The position numbers were made by a program, and so were the translations under genes. Positions 37,680-47,200 of a stretch of DNA of 64,000 nt are shown one piece after another (the first letter of the stretch is position 1; each line of letters opens with the position of its first letter). The notes under the pieces are model-generated. The model ran no database searches. It was not told where the DNA came from and was given only the letters and a program-made list of their open reading frames with translations. This stretch comes from Martinezella rhizogenes. GTDB lineage: Bacteria; Pseudomonadota; Alphaproteobacteria; Rhizobiales; Rhizobiaceae. The stretch spans positions 310,001 to 374,000 of the forward strand of contig NZ_SGNY01000002.1 of NCBI RefSeq assembly GCF_007002745.1. Direction: 5' to 3'.

Positions 37680-37712
37680 CAAAAAGAAAGGGCCGGTAAA
37701 ACCGGCCCTTTC
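37680..37712 (-). terminator. Terminator after hflC
   Basis: GAAAGGGCCGG-TAAAA-CCGGCCCTTTC forms an 11-bp stem. On the minus strand it is followed by TTTTT, 20 bases past the hflC stop. Confidence 0.85.
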
Positions 37713-37731
37713 AAACTCTCTTGATCCGATA

Positions 37732-38658
37732 TCAGTTCGCCGGCGCGGGCGCCGCGGGTGCGGCAGGAGCCGCAGACGGCGCGCCGTTGATGTTGTTGAA
37801 ATAACGGAAGAAGGTCGAATCCGGCGACAGGACCAGCGTCGTGCCGGTACCGGTCATCGAATTGGCATAGGCGGCCATCGAGCGATAGAACTCGAAGAAG
37901 TTCGGATCGCGCTGGAACGCCTCGCCGAATATGCGGTTACGGTTGGCATCGCCTTCACCGCGCAGCACTTCAGACTGACGACGCGCATCGGACTCGAACT
38001 CGACGACCTGACGGTCGGCGATGGCGCGGCGGCGCTGGGCTTCTTCATTACCGCGGGCGCGGATGAGTTCAGCTTCAGCCAGACGTTCCGACTTCATGCG
38101 CTCGAAGGTCTGCTGCGACACTTCCTGCGTCAGATCGGTACGGCGGATGCGGACATCCACGATGCTGATGCCGAGCGATTCCGCGTCAGGACGCAGATCG
38201 TCACGCACTTCCTGCATCATCGATGCGCGTGCATCCGAAAGCGCCGATTCAAAGCCGCGAAGACCGTAGACCCGGCGCAAAGATGCGTCGAGACGGGTGC
38301 GAAGACGCGATTCGGCCGACATCTGGTCACCCGAGACCGTCTGGCGGAACCGGCGTGCGTCCGTGATGCGATAGACGACGAAGGCGTCTACTTCATAGAA
38401 CTTGCCGCCCGAAACCTGAACACGGATATTGTCATGATCAAAGCGCAGCGCCCGGTTCTCGACATATTGCACCCGGTCGGCATCCATGAAGGCGAAGGGC
38501 AGCTTGAAATAGAGGCCCGGCGCGGTTTTCACATCCTGGATTTGACCGAAGCGCACGACGATGGCCTGCTGGCGCTCGTTGACGACGAAGATCGATGAAT
38601 AGCCGAGGAAAAGCACGGCGGCGAGACCGACGAGAATGGCCGTAAGACGGTTACCCAT
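37732..38658 (-). CDS. hflC: Membrane protease modulator HflC (SPFH protein)
   Basis: The 308-residue protein has one N-terminal membrane helix (about residues 5-25) and a periplasmic SPFH/band-7 domain (FVVNERQQAIVVRFGQIQD, then VDAFVVYRITDARRFRQTV). A long coiled coil rich in Arg/Glu/Ala follows (about residues 190-250). The C-terminal tail is an Ala/Pro-rich APAAPAP stretch. With HflK it forms a cage around FtsH that modulates membrane protein turnover. I chose 38658, 8 bases from GGAGG; it follows hflK by 1 base. Confidence 0.95.
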   Translation of the reverse strand: MGNRLTAILVGLAAVLFLGYSSIFVVNERQQAIVVRFGQIQDVKTAPGLYFKLPFAFMDADRVQYVENRALRFDHDNIRVQVSGGKFYEVDAFVVYRITDARRFRQTVSGDQMSAESRLRTRLDASLRRVYGLRGFESALSDARASMMQEVRDDLRPDAESLGISIVDVRIRRTDLTQEVSQQTFERMKSERLAEAELIRARGNEEAQRRRAIADRQVVEFESDARRQSEVLRGEGDANRNRIFGEAFQRDPNFFEFYRSMAAYANSMTGTGTTLVLSPDSTFFRYFNNINGAPSAAPAAPAAPAPAN

Positions 38659-38659
38659 A

Positions 38660-39781
38660 TCAGTTGCCTCCCTGCTGTGCTGCGCCCGTATTGCCGCGCA
38701 TGATCTCATTCAGAGGCAGATAAGGCACCACGCCCTGCTTTTCGTCGATGATGACCTTGTTGGAGCCCTTCAGGACCTGTTCCATGGTTTCAAGGAACAT
38801 GCGCTGACGGGTCACATCAGGTGCCGTGCGATACTGGTCGTAGATGGAGATGAAGCGCTGCGCCTCACCCTCAGCCTCGTTGACGACACGCGACTTGTAA
38901 GCGTTCGCCTCTTCGACGATCTGTGCCGCCTGACCGCGTGCCGCACCCAGTTTCTGGTTGGCATACTGGTTGGCTTCCTGAACGAAACGGTCTTCATCCT
39001 GCTCGGCACGCTGCACTTCATCAAAGGCATCGGCCACTTCGCGCGGCGGTGCCGCATCTTCGATGGCGACCGCATTGATGGAAATGCCGGCGCCATAACC
39101 GTCCATGGTGGACTGGATGATGGTGCGAACGTCGCCGGCAATCGCCTGACGGTTATCGCGGAAAATATCCTGCGCCGGACGACGGCCAACCACTTCGCGC
39201 ATGGCGCTTTCAGAAACCTGTTGCAGGGTTTCCGCCGGGCTGTCGACATTGAAGAGATAGGATTTCGGATCCGAAACGGTATAGAGCACCGAGAACTGCA
39301 CGTTGACGATGTTCTGGTCGCCGGTCAGCATCACGCCGCTCGACGACGAAGACGAGGCGCGCGAACCGATATTCTGCTGCTGCTCGGTGACCTTGACGAT
39401 TTCAACCGTCTCGATCGGCCACAGATGGAAATGCAGGCCCGGCATCGAGATTTCATCCTTGGGACGTCCGAAACGCAGCTCAACGCCACGCTCGTCCGGC
39501 TGGACGGTATAGATGGACTGGATGCCGAGGAAAACGAGGATGACAAGAACGAGGATCGCAACCGCGCCGCCATTGAAGCCACCCGGCAGGACATTCTTGA
39601 AACGGTCCTGACTGCGCCGGATGATCTCTTCCAGATCAGGTGGGCCGCCATTGTTGCCGCCACCGCCGCCGCGAGGCCGGTTAGGCCCCTGTCCCCACGG
39701 GCCGCCACCGCCACCCTGGTTGTTTCCTCCACCGCCGCCGCCCCAAGGGCCGCCGCCGCCATTCTGATTGCTCCAGGGCAT
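38660..39781 (-). CDS. hflK: Membrane protease modulator HflK (SPFH protein)
   Basis: The 373-residue partner of HflC has a glycine/asparagine-rich cytosolic N-terminus (about residues 1-50, typical of HflK), one membrane helix (about 69-88: VAILVLVILVFLGIQSIYTV) and an SPFH domain (VQPDERGVELRFGRPKDE). A periplasmic coiled coil (about 240-320) follows. The start is ATG at 39781, after an AAAGAGG site; a TTG one codon earlier would also be in frame. First gene of the hflK-hflC operon. Confidence 0.95.
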   Translation of the reverse strand: MPWSNQNGGGGPWGGGGGGNNQGGGGGPWGQGPNRPRGGGGGNNGGPPDLEEIIRRSQDRFKNVLPGGFNGGAVAILVLVILVFLGIQSIYTVQPDERGVELRFGRPKDEISMPGLHFHLWPIETVEIVKVTEQQQNIGSRASSSSSSGVMLTGDQNIVNVQFSVLYTVSDPKSYLFNVDSPAETLQQVSESAMREVVGRRPAQDIFRDNRQAIAGDVRTIIQSTMDGYGAGISINAVAIEDAAPPREVADAFDEVQRAEQDEDRFVQEANQYANQKLGAARGQAAQIVEEANAYKSRVVNEAEGEAQRFISIYDQYRTAPDVTRQRMFLETMEQVLKGSNKVIIDEKQGVVPYLPLNEIMRGNTGAAQQGGN

Positions 39782-39924
39782 CAATACCTCTTTATAAAAG
39801 CCTCTCCCGGTTCCGTTCGAAAGCGATTGCTCGCGTGCGGCGGGAATATCGACCCGTTATAGGAAGGAGAAGCGTCCGTTTCAACGCAGAGGTGGTAACT
39901 AAATACCCAATCAGGGTAAATAGT

Positions 39925-40452
39925 TCACTTTGACGCGGCTCTTCGCAAATAAGTGGTGAACAGAACCGGATAATTGTCCCTTTCCCCTGCGGGAGCGGCA
40001 CTTTCCTCGATTTTTTCAAAGACGGCGGGATCGATTTCCGGAAAAAAAGTGTCGCCATCGAGCTTTACCGCCACATGGGTGACGGAAAGTTGATCGGCAA
40101 ATGGCATGGCCTGACGATAAATCTCGCCGCCGCCGGCCACGAAAACCTCATCGACACCCATTTCCGCAGCCTTGTCTTTGGCAAGCTTCAAAGCCTCGTC
40201 CAGCGACGAGACCACATCAACGCCCGCCGGCCTGTAATCGGCATTGCGGCTGACGATGATATGCGGCCGGCCCGGCAAGGGGCGCTCACCGACAGACAGA
40301 AACGTCTTGCGGCCCATGATGAGCGGCTTGCCCATCGTCATCGCTTTGAAGCGCTTGAGATCAGTGGAGAGCTTCCACGGCATATCGAGGTCGCGGCCGA
40401 TGACGCCGTTTTCCGAGACGGCGACGATGATGGTGACGCGTGGCTCGCTCAT
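39925..40452 (-). CDS. folA: Dihydrofolate reductase
   Basis: The 175-residue enzyme reduces dihydrofolate with NADPH. It shows the [43 protein letters not shown] block, containing the substrate-binding acid and the NADPH-binding [14 protein letters not shown] and [13 protein letters not shown] follow. Its ATG overlaps the thyA stop by 4 bases, so it is made with thymidylate synthase, whose reaction generates the dihydrofolate it recycles. Confidence 0.97.
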   Translation of the reverse strand: MSEPRVTIIVAVSENGVIGRDLDMPWKLSTDLKRFKAMTMGKPLIMGRKTFLSVGERPLPGRPHIIVSRNADYRPAGVDVVSSLDEALKLAKDKAAEMGVDEVFVAGGGEIYRQAMPFADQLSVTHVAVKLDGDTFFPEIDPAVFEKIEESAAPAGERDNYPVLFTTYLRRAASK

Positions 40453-41243
40453 ACTGCGATCGGTGCCTTAATGCTTGAATCGGCCTCGTAATTCTCCAGC
40501 GTAAAGTCTTCGAACTTAAAGCCGAAAAGATCCTTCACATCAGGGTTGAGGCGCATTGTCGGCAAGGCCTTCGGGGTTCGCGTCATCTGCAGCCGCGCCT
40601 GCTCGAAATGATTGGCATAGATATGCGCGTCGCCAAGCGTATGGACAAAATCACCCGGCTTCAAACCGGTCACCTGCGCCACCATCAGCGTCAGCAGCGC
40701 GTAAGAGGCGATGTTGAAGGGTACGCCAAGGAAGATATCAGCCGAGCGCTGGTAAAGCTGGCAGGACAGCTTGCCATCCGACACATAGAACTGGAACAGG
40801 CAATGGCAGGGCGGCAGCGCCATTTCGTCCACCAGCGCCGGGTTCCAGGCCGAAACGATGTGGCGGCGGGAATTGGGGTTGGTTTTCAGCGCCTCGATCA
40901 AAAGCGCGATCTGGTCGATATGACGACCATCCGGTGCCGGCCACGAGCGCCACTGCGCGCCATAGACCGGGCCGAGATCACCGTTTTCATCGGCCCACTC
41001 ATCCCAGATGGAAACGCCATTGTCCTTGAGATAGGCGATATTGGTGTCGCCCTTCAGGAACCACAGCAGTTCATGGATGATCGAGCGCAGATGCAGCTTC
41101 TTGGTGGTGAGGACCGGAAAGCCCTGCGAAAGGTCGAAACGCATCTGGTAACCGAAGACCGAGCGCGTACCGGTGCCGGTGCGGTCTCCGCGGTCGGAGC
41201 CGGTATCCATCACATGCCGGAGAAGATCGAGATATTGTTTCAT
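40449..41243 (-). CDS. thyA: Thymidylate synthase
   Basis: At 264 residues it equals the E. coli enzyme in length. It converts dUMP to dTMP using methylene-tetrahydrofolate. The catalytic cysteine is Cys146 in [24 protein letters not shown] binds phosphate and the [20 protein letters not shown] segment lines the active site. I chose 41243, matching the conserved MKQYLDLL start; the longer open frame adds 15 unsupported residues. It is co-translated with folA. Confidence 0.98.
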   Translation of the reverse strand: MKQYLDLLRHVMDTGSDRGDRTGTGTRSVFGYQMRFDLSQGFPVLTTKKLHLRSIIHELLWFLKGDTNIAYLKDNGVSIWDEWADENGDLGPVYGAQWRSWPAPDGRHIDQIALLIEALKTNPNSRRHIVSAWNPALVDEMALPPCHCLFQFYVSDGKLSCQLYQRSADIFLGVPFNIASYALLTLMVAQVTGLKPGDFVHTLGDAHIYANHFEQARLQMTRTPKALPTMRLNPDVKDLFGFKFEDFTLENYEADSSIKAPIAV

Positions 41244-41334
41244 GCGTTCTGCCGCCGATTCCCTGATATCAGGAGAATATAATAGCACAGGGCGGCAGAA
41301 CCAATCACCTAATGCGGGCTATCCCCGGCTCAAA

Positions 41335-41643
41335 TCAAAGCGACTGGAGTTTGCCCAGTTCCTTGGCCACCAGATAATAGAAGGTCACGCGCGACTTGGA
41401 GCGATCCGCAGCCATGGCTTTCGCAGTGGCGTCGATCGCCTTGTCGGCGCTGTCGTCTGTCACGCCGAGCTTCTTGCCGCACCAGCTTGCCTTGACGCGC
41501 GCAAGCTCTTCCGGATCGGAAGCGGACACCAGCGATGAATCCCGGTTGCGCAACGCAATGCCGAGATGCTTGACGATTTTGCCAACGATGGCTTCGTCGG
41601 CTGCCGCATCGTATTTCTTCACATCTGCGAGATAGTCGGTCAT
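41335..41643 (-). CDS. DUF2853 family protein
   Basis: The 102-residue cytosolic protein is all-helical and resembles DUF2853: DYLADVKKYDAAADEAIVGKIVKHLGIAL, SWCGKKLG and a C-terminal SRVTFYYLVAKELGKL. The start at 41643 has a GAAGGAG site 8 bases away. Function unknown. It is a single gene upstream of thyA and divergent from ssrA. Confidence 0.82.
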   Translation of the reverse strand: MTDYLADVKKYDAAADEAIVGKIVKHLGIALRNRDSSLVSASDPEELARVKASWCGKKLGVTDDSADKAIDATAKAMAADRSKSRVTFYYLVAKELGKLQSL

Positions 41644-41827
41644 ATCAACTCCTTCGTGTGTCCCCGGCGCCACGTTGCTTCTGGTGACCGGTTGCATGGA
41701 GAATGTGACAGCAATCTCTCGTCGTCAAGAATTGTCTAAATCGTCAACGTCAAACACGAAACCTTTTCATGGAATTGTCATAGCCCCCCTTTTCTCCGCC
41801 GGGCGAAACGCCTATATGAGCTTTGCC

Positions 41828-42160
41828 GGGGCAACCCGGCTATGGCGATAAACGGTCGGTGTAATAAACCTATTGGACCCGGGGGCGGTACCCGGCGCCT
41901 CCACCAAAAACCGGCGGACTTCTTTAAAGGGAAGGCCGGCTTTTGATGGGGGCGAAATAGGATCGACAAGGGCGTAAAGATCGAACTTTTGCTCGGCATG
42001 ATACCGCCGTTATCGGGTCACAAGTGTAGTTGCAAACGACAACAACGCTAAGGAATATGCTCTCGCTGCCTAATGGCGGTGCGGGAATTCCGCTCTAAGT
42101 CCTTACGGTTAGCCCCGTAAGGCGGGGTTCGGAGGTACCTGGCAACAGAAACCTCCACCT
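41828..42160 (+). ncRNA. ssrA: tmRNA, circularly permuted two-piece form
   Basis: The gene is permuted. The acceptor piece comes first and ends with a T-arm and CGCCTCC-A-CCA at 41896-41906. After a roughly 40-base spacer that itself forms a hairpin (CCGGC...GCCGG), the coding piece begins at 41948 with GGGGGCG, which pairs with that CGCCTCC to rebuild the acceptor stem. The tag frame runs from GCA at 42032 to TAA at 42071-42073 and encodes ANDNNAKEYALAA. Processing removes the spacer to give two base-paired RNAs, as known in alphaproteobacteria. The outer ends (41828 and 42160) are estimates. The adaptor gene sspB lies just downstream. Confidence 0.93.
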
Positions 42161-42388
42161 TCTCCATTTTGCCTGAATTGGTTATATGATAGCTGACTTG
42201 CGAACGGCATCGGCTTTTCCGTTGCTGCCGTTCGGGACATTGCGTATACTTGGGCAACGCGCAGCCGTCTGGATCAAGTTGGATCTTCGGTTCAGGATTG
42301 CGCAAAGATTCAAAGTGTTACAGCGTCCTTGGCGCGCAAGGCGCGCAGCGCATTAAAAGACGTTCGAATAAGGGAAAGACAGGACCGC

Positions 42389-42901
42389 ATGGGGCAGGAT
42401 CATATCCGTTACGACATTCTCGCACAGGATGCCCTTCGCGGCGTTATTCGTAAGGTTTTGGGTGAAGTGGCCGCCACCGGCCGCCTGCCCGGCGACCATC
42501 ATTTCTTCATCACATTCCTGACCGGCGCGCCGGGCGTGCGGATTTCCCAGCACCTCAAGTCGAAATATGCCGAGCAGATGACCATCGTTATCCAGCACCA
42601 GTTCTGGGATATGAAGGTAACGGAAACCGGCTTCGAAATCGGCCTGTCCTTCTCCGATACGCCGGAAAAGCTGGTTATCCCTTACAACGCCATTCGCGGT
42701 TTCTACGATCCTTCCGTCAACTTCGAGCTTGAGTTCGATGTGCCTCTGGCCGATGAAGAAGAGATTGAAGAGGCCGAAATCACCGCCTATCCCGTTTCCA
42801 ACGAGGCAAAGCCCGCTTCCACCTCCGAGGCCCCCAAGGCCGGCGAGGAAAAGAAGGAAGGCTCCGTCGTTTCGCTGGATGCCTTCCGCAAGAAGCAGTA
42901 A
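42389..42901 (+). CDS. sspB: SspB-like ClpXP adaptor (alphaproteobacterial type)
   Basis: The 170-residue protein matches alpha-type SspB: IRYDILAQDALRGVIRKVLGEV at the N-terminus, then HHFFITFLTGAPGVRIS, YAEQMTIVIQHQFWDMKV and FEIGLSFSDTPEKLVIPYNAI. An acidic linker follows, ending in a C-terminal VVSLDAFRKKQ tail that should be the ClpX-binding segment. It delivers ssrA-tagged proteins to the ClpXP protease. It sits about 230 bases after ssrA, the RNA that adds those tags. I chose 42389 over an upstream ATG because the conserved domain begins there after an AGGA site. Confidence 0.92.
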   Translation: MGQDHIRYDILAQDALRGVIRKVLGEVAATGRLPGDHHFFITFLTGAPGVRISQHLKSKYAEQMTIVIQHQFWDMKVTETGFEIGLSFSDTPEKLVIPYNAIRGFYDPSVNFELEFDVPLADEEEIEEAEITAYPVSNEAKPASTSEAPKAGEEKKEGSVVSLDAFRKKQ

Positions 42902-42943
42902 GGCCGTTCTTCCGCCACCCGAAACCCAAGGAGACATATCCGC

Positions 42944-43147
42944 ATGGCCGCCGATATCGTCAATCTGCGTCAGTTTCGGAAGCAGAAAGCCCGCAGCGAA
43001 AAGGAAAAACAGGCGGAACAGAACCGCCTGTCCTTCGGCCGCAACAAGACCGAAAAAAACCTGACATCGGCCCTTAATGAGAAAGCTGAAAAGGCGCTCG
43101 ATCAGGGACGACTCGAAAAGGATGATGGCGGGACCGACAGGGACTGA
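42944..43147 (+). CDS. DUF4169 family small protein
   Basis: The 67-residue basic, charged protein begins IVNLRQFRKQKARSEKEKQAEQNRLSFGRNK and matches DUF4169, a small family common in alphaproteobacteria next to sspB. It is probably helical and cytosolic. An AAGGAGA site precedes the ATG. It follows sspB by 42 bases and probably shares its transcript. Function unknown. Confidence 0.8.
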   Translation: MAADIVNLRQFRKQKARSEKEKQAEQNRLSFGRNKTEKNLTSALNEKAEKALDQGRLEKDDGGTDRD

Positions 43148-43253
43148 CGATCGGACCTGCCGCAGCCAACTCCCCCGCAAAATCGGAAACCAATCGCGAA
43201 ACAGAGGCTTGCCGGCGAAACATGATTCAGATTTCCAGCCGGAGGCCGATCTG

Positions 43254-43463
43254 ATGATCCGCAAGCACTCAGCCACATTACACGGCCACCGCACCAGCAT
43301 TTCACTTGAAGATGCCTTCTGGGAAGAACTGAAGACGATTGCCGAAAGGCGCAAGATCAGCTTCGCCGCCCTGCTCGCGGAAATAGATGACAACCGGCCC
43401 GCCGACAGCAATCTGTCCTCGTCTTTGCGCGTTTATGTGCTGAACTGGCTGAAGACCCGGTAA
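43254..43463 (+). CDS. Ribbon-helix-helix domain protein
   Basis: The 69-residue protein has the ribbon-helix-helix pattern of the RHH_4 group: a beta strand (HRTSISLEDAFWEEL), a helix (KTIAERRKISFAALLAEID) and a final SSSLRVYVLNWL helix. Members bind DNA as dimers. A GGAGG site 8 bases before the ATG fixes the start. It follows the DUF4169 gene by about 105 bases on the same strand, with no clear target gene. Confidence 0.82.
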   Translation: MIRKHSATLHGHRTSISLEDAFWEELKTIAERRKISFAALLAEIDDNRPADSNLSSSLRVYVLNWLKTR

Positions 43464-43675
43464 TCTTTCCCTCAAGCCCACGACATGGTCCGGCCCTGAT
43501 CTTCCAGCCCACAGACTACAAACATTCCGGCCATAAAACTCGTAACGTCGCGAAAGCATTCATTAAACATTCGCGGCCTAATCTGCGCTGCAAGGCATTC
43601 CCGTATTGCGTAGCCTTGTTTTCAGTCTTTGTTTCATAGTTTTTTCCAATCCCCACATCCGCCACGAGGCGACCC

Positions 43676-44005
43676 ATGGTTTCTGCCATTTCGGGAACAA
43701 GCGCCGCTGTTTCCGTCCTTTCCTCTTCATCCACCTCTTCTTCAAGCGTTTCCGAGCTGAAATCGCAGATTGCCGAAAAGCAGTCGGAGCTCGCCCAGAC
43801 GACCGAAGCGAAAGCCCAGGAAGAACTGAAGAGCGCCATCGCCTCGCTCAAGGCTCAGCTTGAAGCTCTCGAAAACAGCGCCGAGAAATCGGCAGCGTCG
43901 GGCAGCAGTGCGGATAAGCCCGGCCTCTCGGGAGAGAGCAGCAGGATTGGCACGAAAAACTTCGATGCCGACACGCCTTTCGGCGAACGCGAGAGCTGGA
44001 TTTAA
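43676..44005 (+). CDS. Hypothetical coiled-coil protein
   Basis: The 109-residue protein begins with a serine/threonine-rich stretch (about residues 14-25). One long heptad-rich helix follows (about 27-70: VSELKSQIAEKQSELAQTTEAKAQEELKSAIASLKAQLEALE), then a disordered tail. The helix resembles FlxA-type small proteins, but the match is too short to name it. No signal peptide. No neighbour suggests a role. Confidence 0.6.
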   Translation: MVSAISGTSAAVSVLSSSSTSSSSVSELKSQIAEKQSELAQTTEAKAQEELKSAIASLKAQLEALENSAEKSAASGSSADKPGLSGESSRIGTKNFDADTPFGERESWI

Positions 44006-44251
44006 CCGGCTGCCCGGCAACGCTGGAAAGACCGCCAAAAAAACACAGCTGTCCAGACCACCGCACCAACAATTATTCTGAGGCAATGTCATGAGCCGTT
44101 GCCAGACACCCCCTCCTTTCACTTGACTTGAGGGTGCCCGACCGGGTGCGACGATGGCCATGGACCCCGGGAAAAGGAATGCCCCGTTTTTGGGTGCCGG
44201 CCTAGACATCCTGCAAATCTGAAGGCGATCCACCCTCAGATTTCAAACAAG

Positions 44252-47200
44252 CTATGGATTGACCGGAGCATTTTCCGGCGCCAGGTCCCGGATTGCATTT
44301 TCCGTCGGCGGCACGACCAGAATCGGCGCCGATTGCCGCTCCGGCACGGGTTGCTGCTGCTGCTGTTGCTGCAACCGCTCCTGCTGTTCTTTCTCCTGGC
44401 GAAGACGCTCCTCGGCCGCAGCCTTCAGCCGGGCCTCCTCTTCCGCCTTTGCTTTGGCTTCCGCCTCCACCCGTTCCTTTTCAGCCTGCCGCTCGGCCGC
44501 CTGGGAGCGATAAAGCGCCACCTCGCGGCGCAAACGCTGCTTTTCAAGAACGCTGGCCTGCATGGCCTCCACCCGACGGCGCTCCTTTTCGAAAGCCCTG
44601 AGCGAGAGATAATTGCTGAGCGTCGAAACATCGATCGTCAAAGCCGGCGCCGCCAGCGGACCATTATAGTTGAGGCGCAGAGACGGTTCGGCTCCGGCAA
44701 CCGCTTCGGTGCCGGGATTGAAGAGAAGATCGAGATCGCCATTCACGGTCGATGCGGCAATATCCACCGTCGCATCGCCGGCAAGCGTCACCGGATCGAT
44801 CCCGGCGCGCAGATTCTGGAAATGAAGCGCGCCGCCATTCAGCGAGAACGGCAGGGCCACATCGCCAAGCCCGATTTCGCCCTGCCACAGGTTCTGGTCC
44901 ACCAGTGGCCGAACTTTGGGCGCATCGATCGGCTGCTGCAAACCATCCGCCGCCTGCAGGATCGGCGACAGGGCGCCGGGGTTGAGCCCCTTCAGCACCA
45001 ACCCGCCAGCGCGGATTTCACCTGAACCACCCGCTGATTTCAGAATTTCACCGACACTCTTGCCCGTCGATTCGGCCGTCAGGTCGATGGCAACCCGGCC
45101 GGTCGCCACCGGGCCATTGGCGTTCGCCCACAGGATAGGCTCCGGATTGGCGTCGGTCACCGCGATCTTGGTGCGGAAAATCCCCGCCCCTTCACCCGTG
45201 GACATGGCAAGCCGGCCCGCCAGTTTGCCGCCCATGAAGCCGCCCGTGACATCATCGAGCGAAAGACTGCCCGAATCATGCGTGACCTTGGCCGCCAGAC
45301 CCGTGATCGTGCCAAACGGACCCGCTTCGAAATTCTCCGCTTTCAGCGACACCGAGGCCTTGAGCTGGGGGAACGCGGCCATGGCCAGCGGCTTGGCGTT
45401 GAGCGCACCACTTTCCGGATCGATCACCGGCCCGTAGATCGCATCGCCCAGCCAGGCGAGATCGGCGGTCCTGACCGACAGATCACCGCTGACAGGATAA
45501 GGCGCGGCGCGCTGAACCGCGAGATTGCCAGAGAACGGATTGCCGCCCACTTGCCCGCCAACGGAGGAAAAAGCGATCTTCTGCGCATCGACCGCCACTT
45601 TCGCATTGGCCTTCACGGCCATGCCGCCGCCGAGTTGCGGCAAACCCACCGCGTTCATGATGAGATATGGCTCGATATCAGCACTTTCGAGCGCCACATC
45701 CGCGCTGCCCTCACCGAAATTGGCGGCAGCAACGGCAAAGGAGCCGTTCATCGAAAAATGCGTACGCTCCGTCGAGAAGCGGATATCGGTCTGGACCGGC
45801 GAGCCAAGCGTGCCATTGAGCTTGACGGAAAGAAGCCCCTCGCCATCCGCATCGAACGGCAGCGGATCAAGCCCCGCCTGCCCGAACAGGATCGCCGTCG
45901 ACTGGTTTTTCAACACCGCTTCCAGCGACATCGCCGTATCATCGGTGATCGACAGGAAATCCGGCATCTTGGCAACGGCCGACAGGCGGCTGCCATTGAC
46001 GGTACCTGATACGGCCACATTGGCCCCGCCATTTTCACTGTTCACCGAAACATCGACGGCAAGGTCGGAATTGGCGTACCACGGCGCGCTGGCGGCCAGG
46101 CGGCTGAGGAAGGGGTGGTTGGGCAATTTCTGCTGCAGCATGGTGAAGAACGGCTGCATATCCGGAGCATGCAGGTTTACCGTGCCCTTGCCCGCATATT
46201 TCAGCAACGAACCCTGCAGCTGCCCCGTGGCCTTGACCTCAGCACCGGCAATATCGCCAGCCGTCATCTTTTCAAGCGTCAGAACACCGCCGGCCATGGT
46301 GAAGGCGGTTTCGACATGATTTGCGGTTACGCCGGCCATGTTGAACCGGTCGGCCTTGAACTTGGCGTCAATGCGATGATCGAGAACCGAGCTTCCAACC
46401 TGATCGCCCAGCGCCAGACTGCCGAGCGCCTTCAGCGCATCAAGATCGATTTCATTGCCGGCCAGATCAATGGAAAGATTGGACGTCTTGCCATCGGAGC
46501 GCCGCTCCAGCTCACCCTTCAGCGAAGCGTCGCCAATGGCAAGCTCGAGATTGTTGAAACGCTGGTTGAGCGTTGTCAGCGAAACATCGGCGGAAAAACC
46601 GGCCGCATTCAGCTGCCGGATCGCCGGATCGACCGAGCCGGAGAGCCAGTTGGCAAGCCCCGAAGGCTGGTTGGATGCGAGAAGCAGATTGCCGTTGAAG
46701 GCCGGGCCGCCAAGCAATGTCAACGATCCCTTGGCTTCCAGCTGCGTCCTGCCCGGCAGTGTCGCAACCGCATTCACCACCTGCCAGCCGCTGCCTTCCG
46801 GGCGCACATCCAGCCTGATGTCACGAATGGTCGTATCGTCGGAAACCAGCGCCGGAAGGCTGATGCTGGCCTTGCCCGGTACCTGCGGCACCGGAATACG
46901 CGCCACCATCGCCGCAAAGGCCTCGATGCGCTGGCGCACGGAGACGGTGGGCTGGCGCGAGGTCTTGCCCGTCTGCACGACGGGTGGCGCAAAGCGGGCG
47001 ACATCGATCTGCTGGCCATCCGCCGTCAGCAGGAATTCCGGTTTCGCACCGGTATCCAGTGTCGCCTCGCCGGTCACGACATAGGGGTTTTCGCTGCCAC
47101 CAAGCTCCATGCGGTAGCTCGATATGCGCACGCTTTCATTGGTCAGTTCGAAACTGCCGCGTGTACGCGGCGAAGAAAACAGCGATTGCCCGGCCTGTTT

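Noticed and set aside
42048..42305. An 85-codon minus-strand frame over the tmRNA coding piece
   Set aside because: The DNA is explained by ssrA structure and tag; the frame has no family match.
44006..44251. Possible small RNA in the 246-base gap before the AsmA gene
   Set aside because: Several short GC-rich inverted repeats are present, but no promoter-terminator pair or known RNA fold could be recognised.
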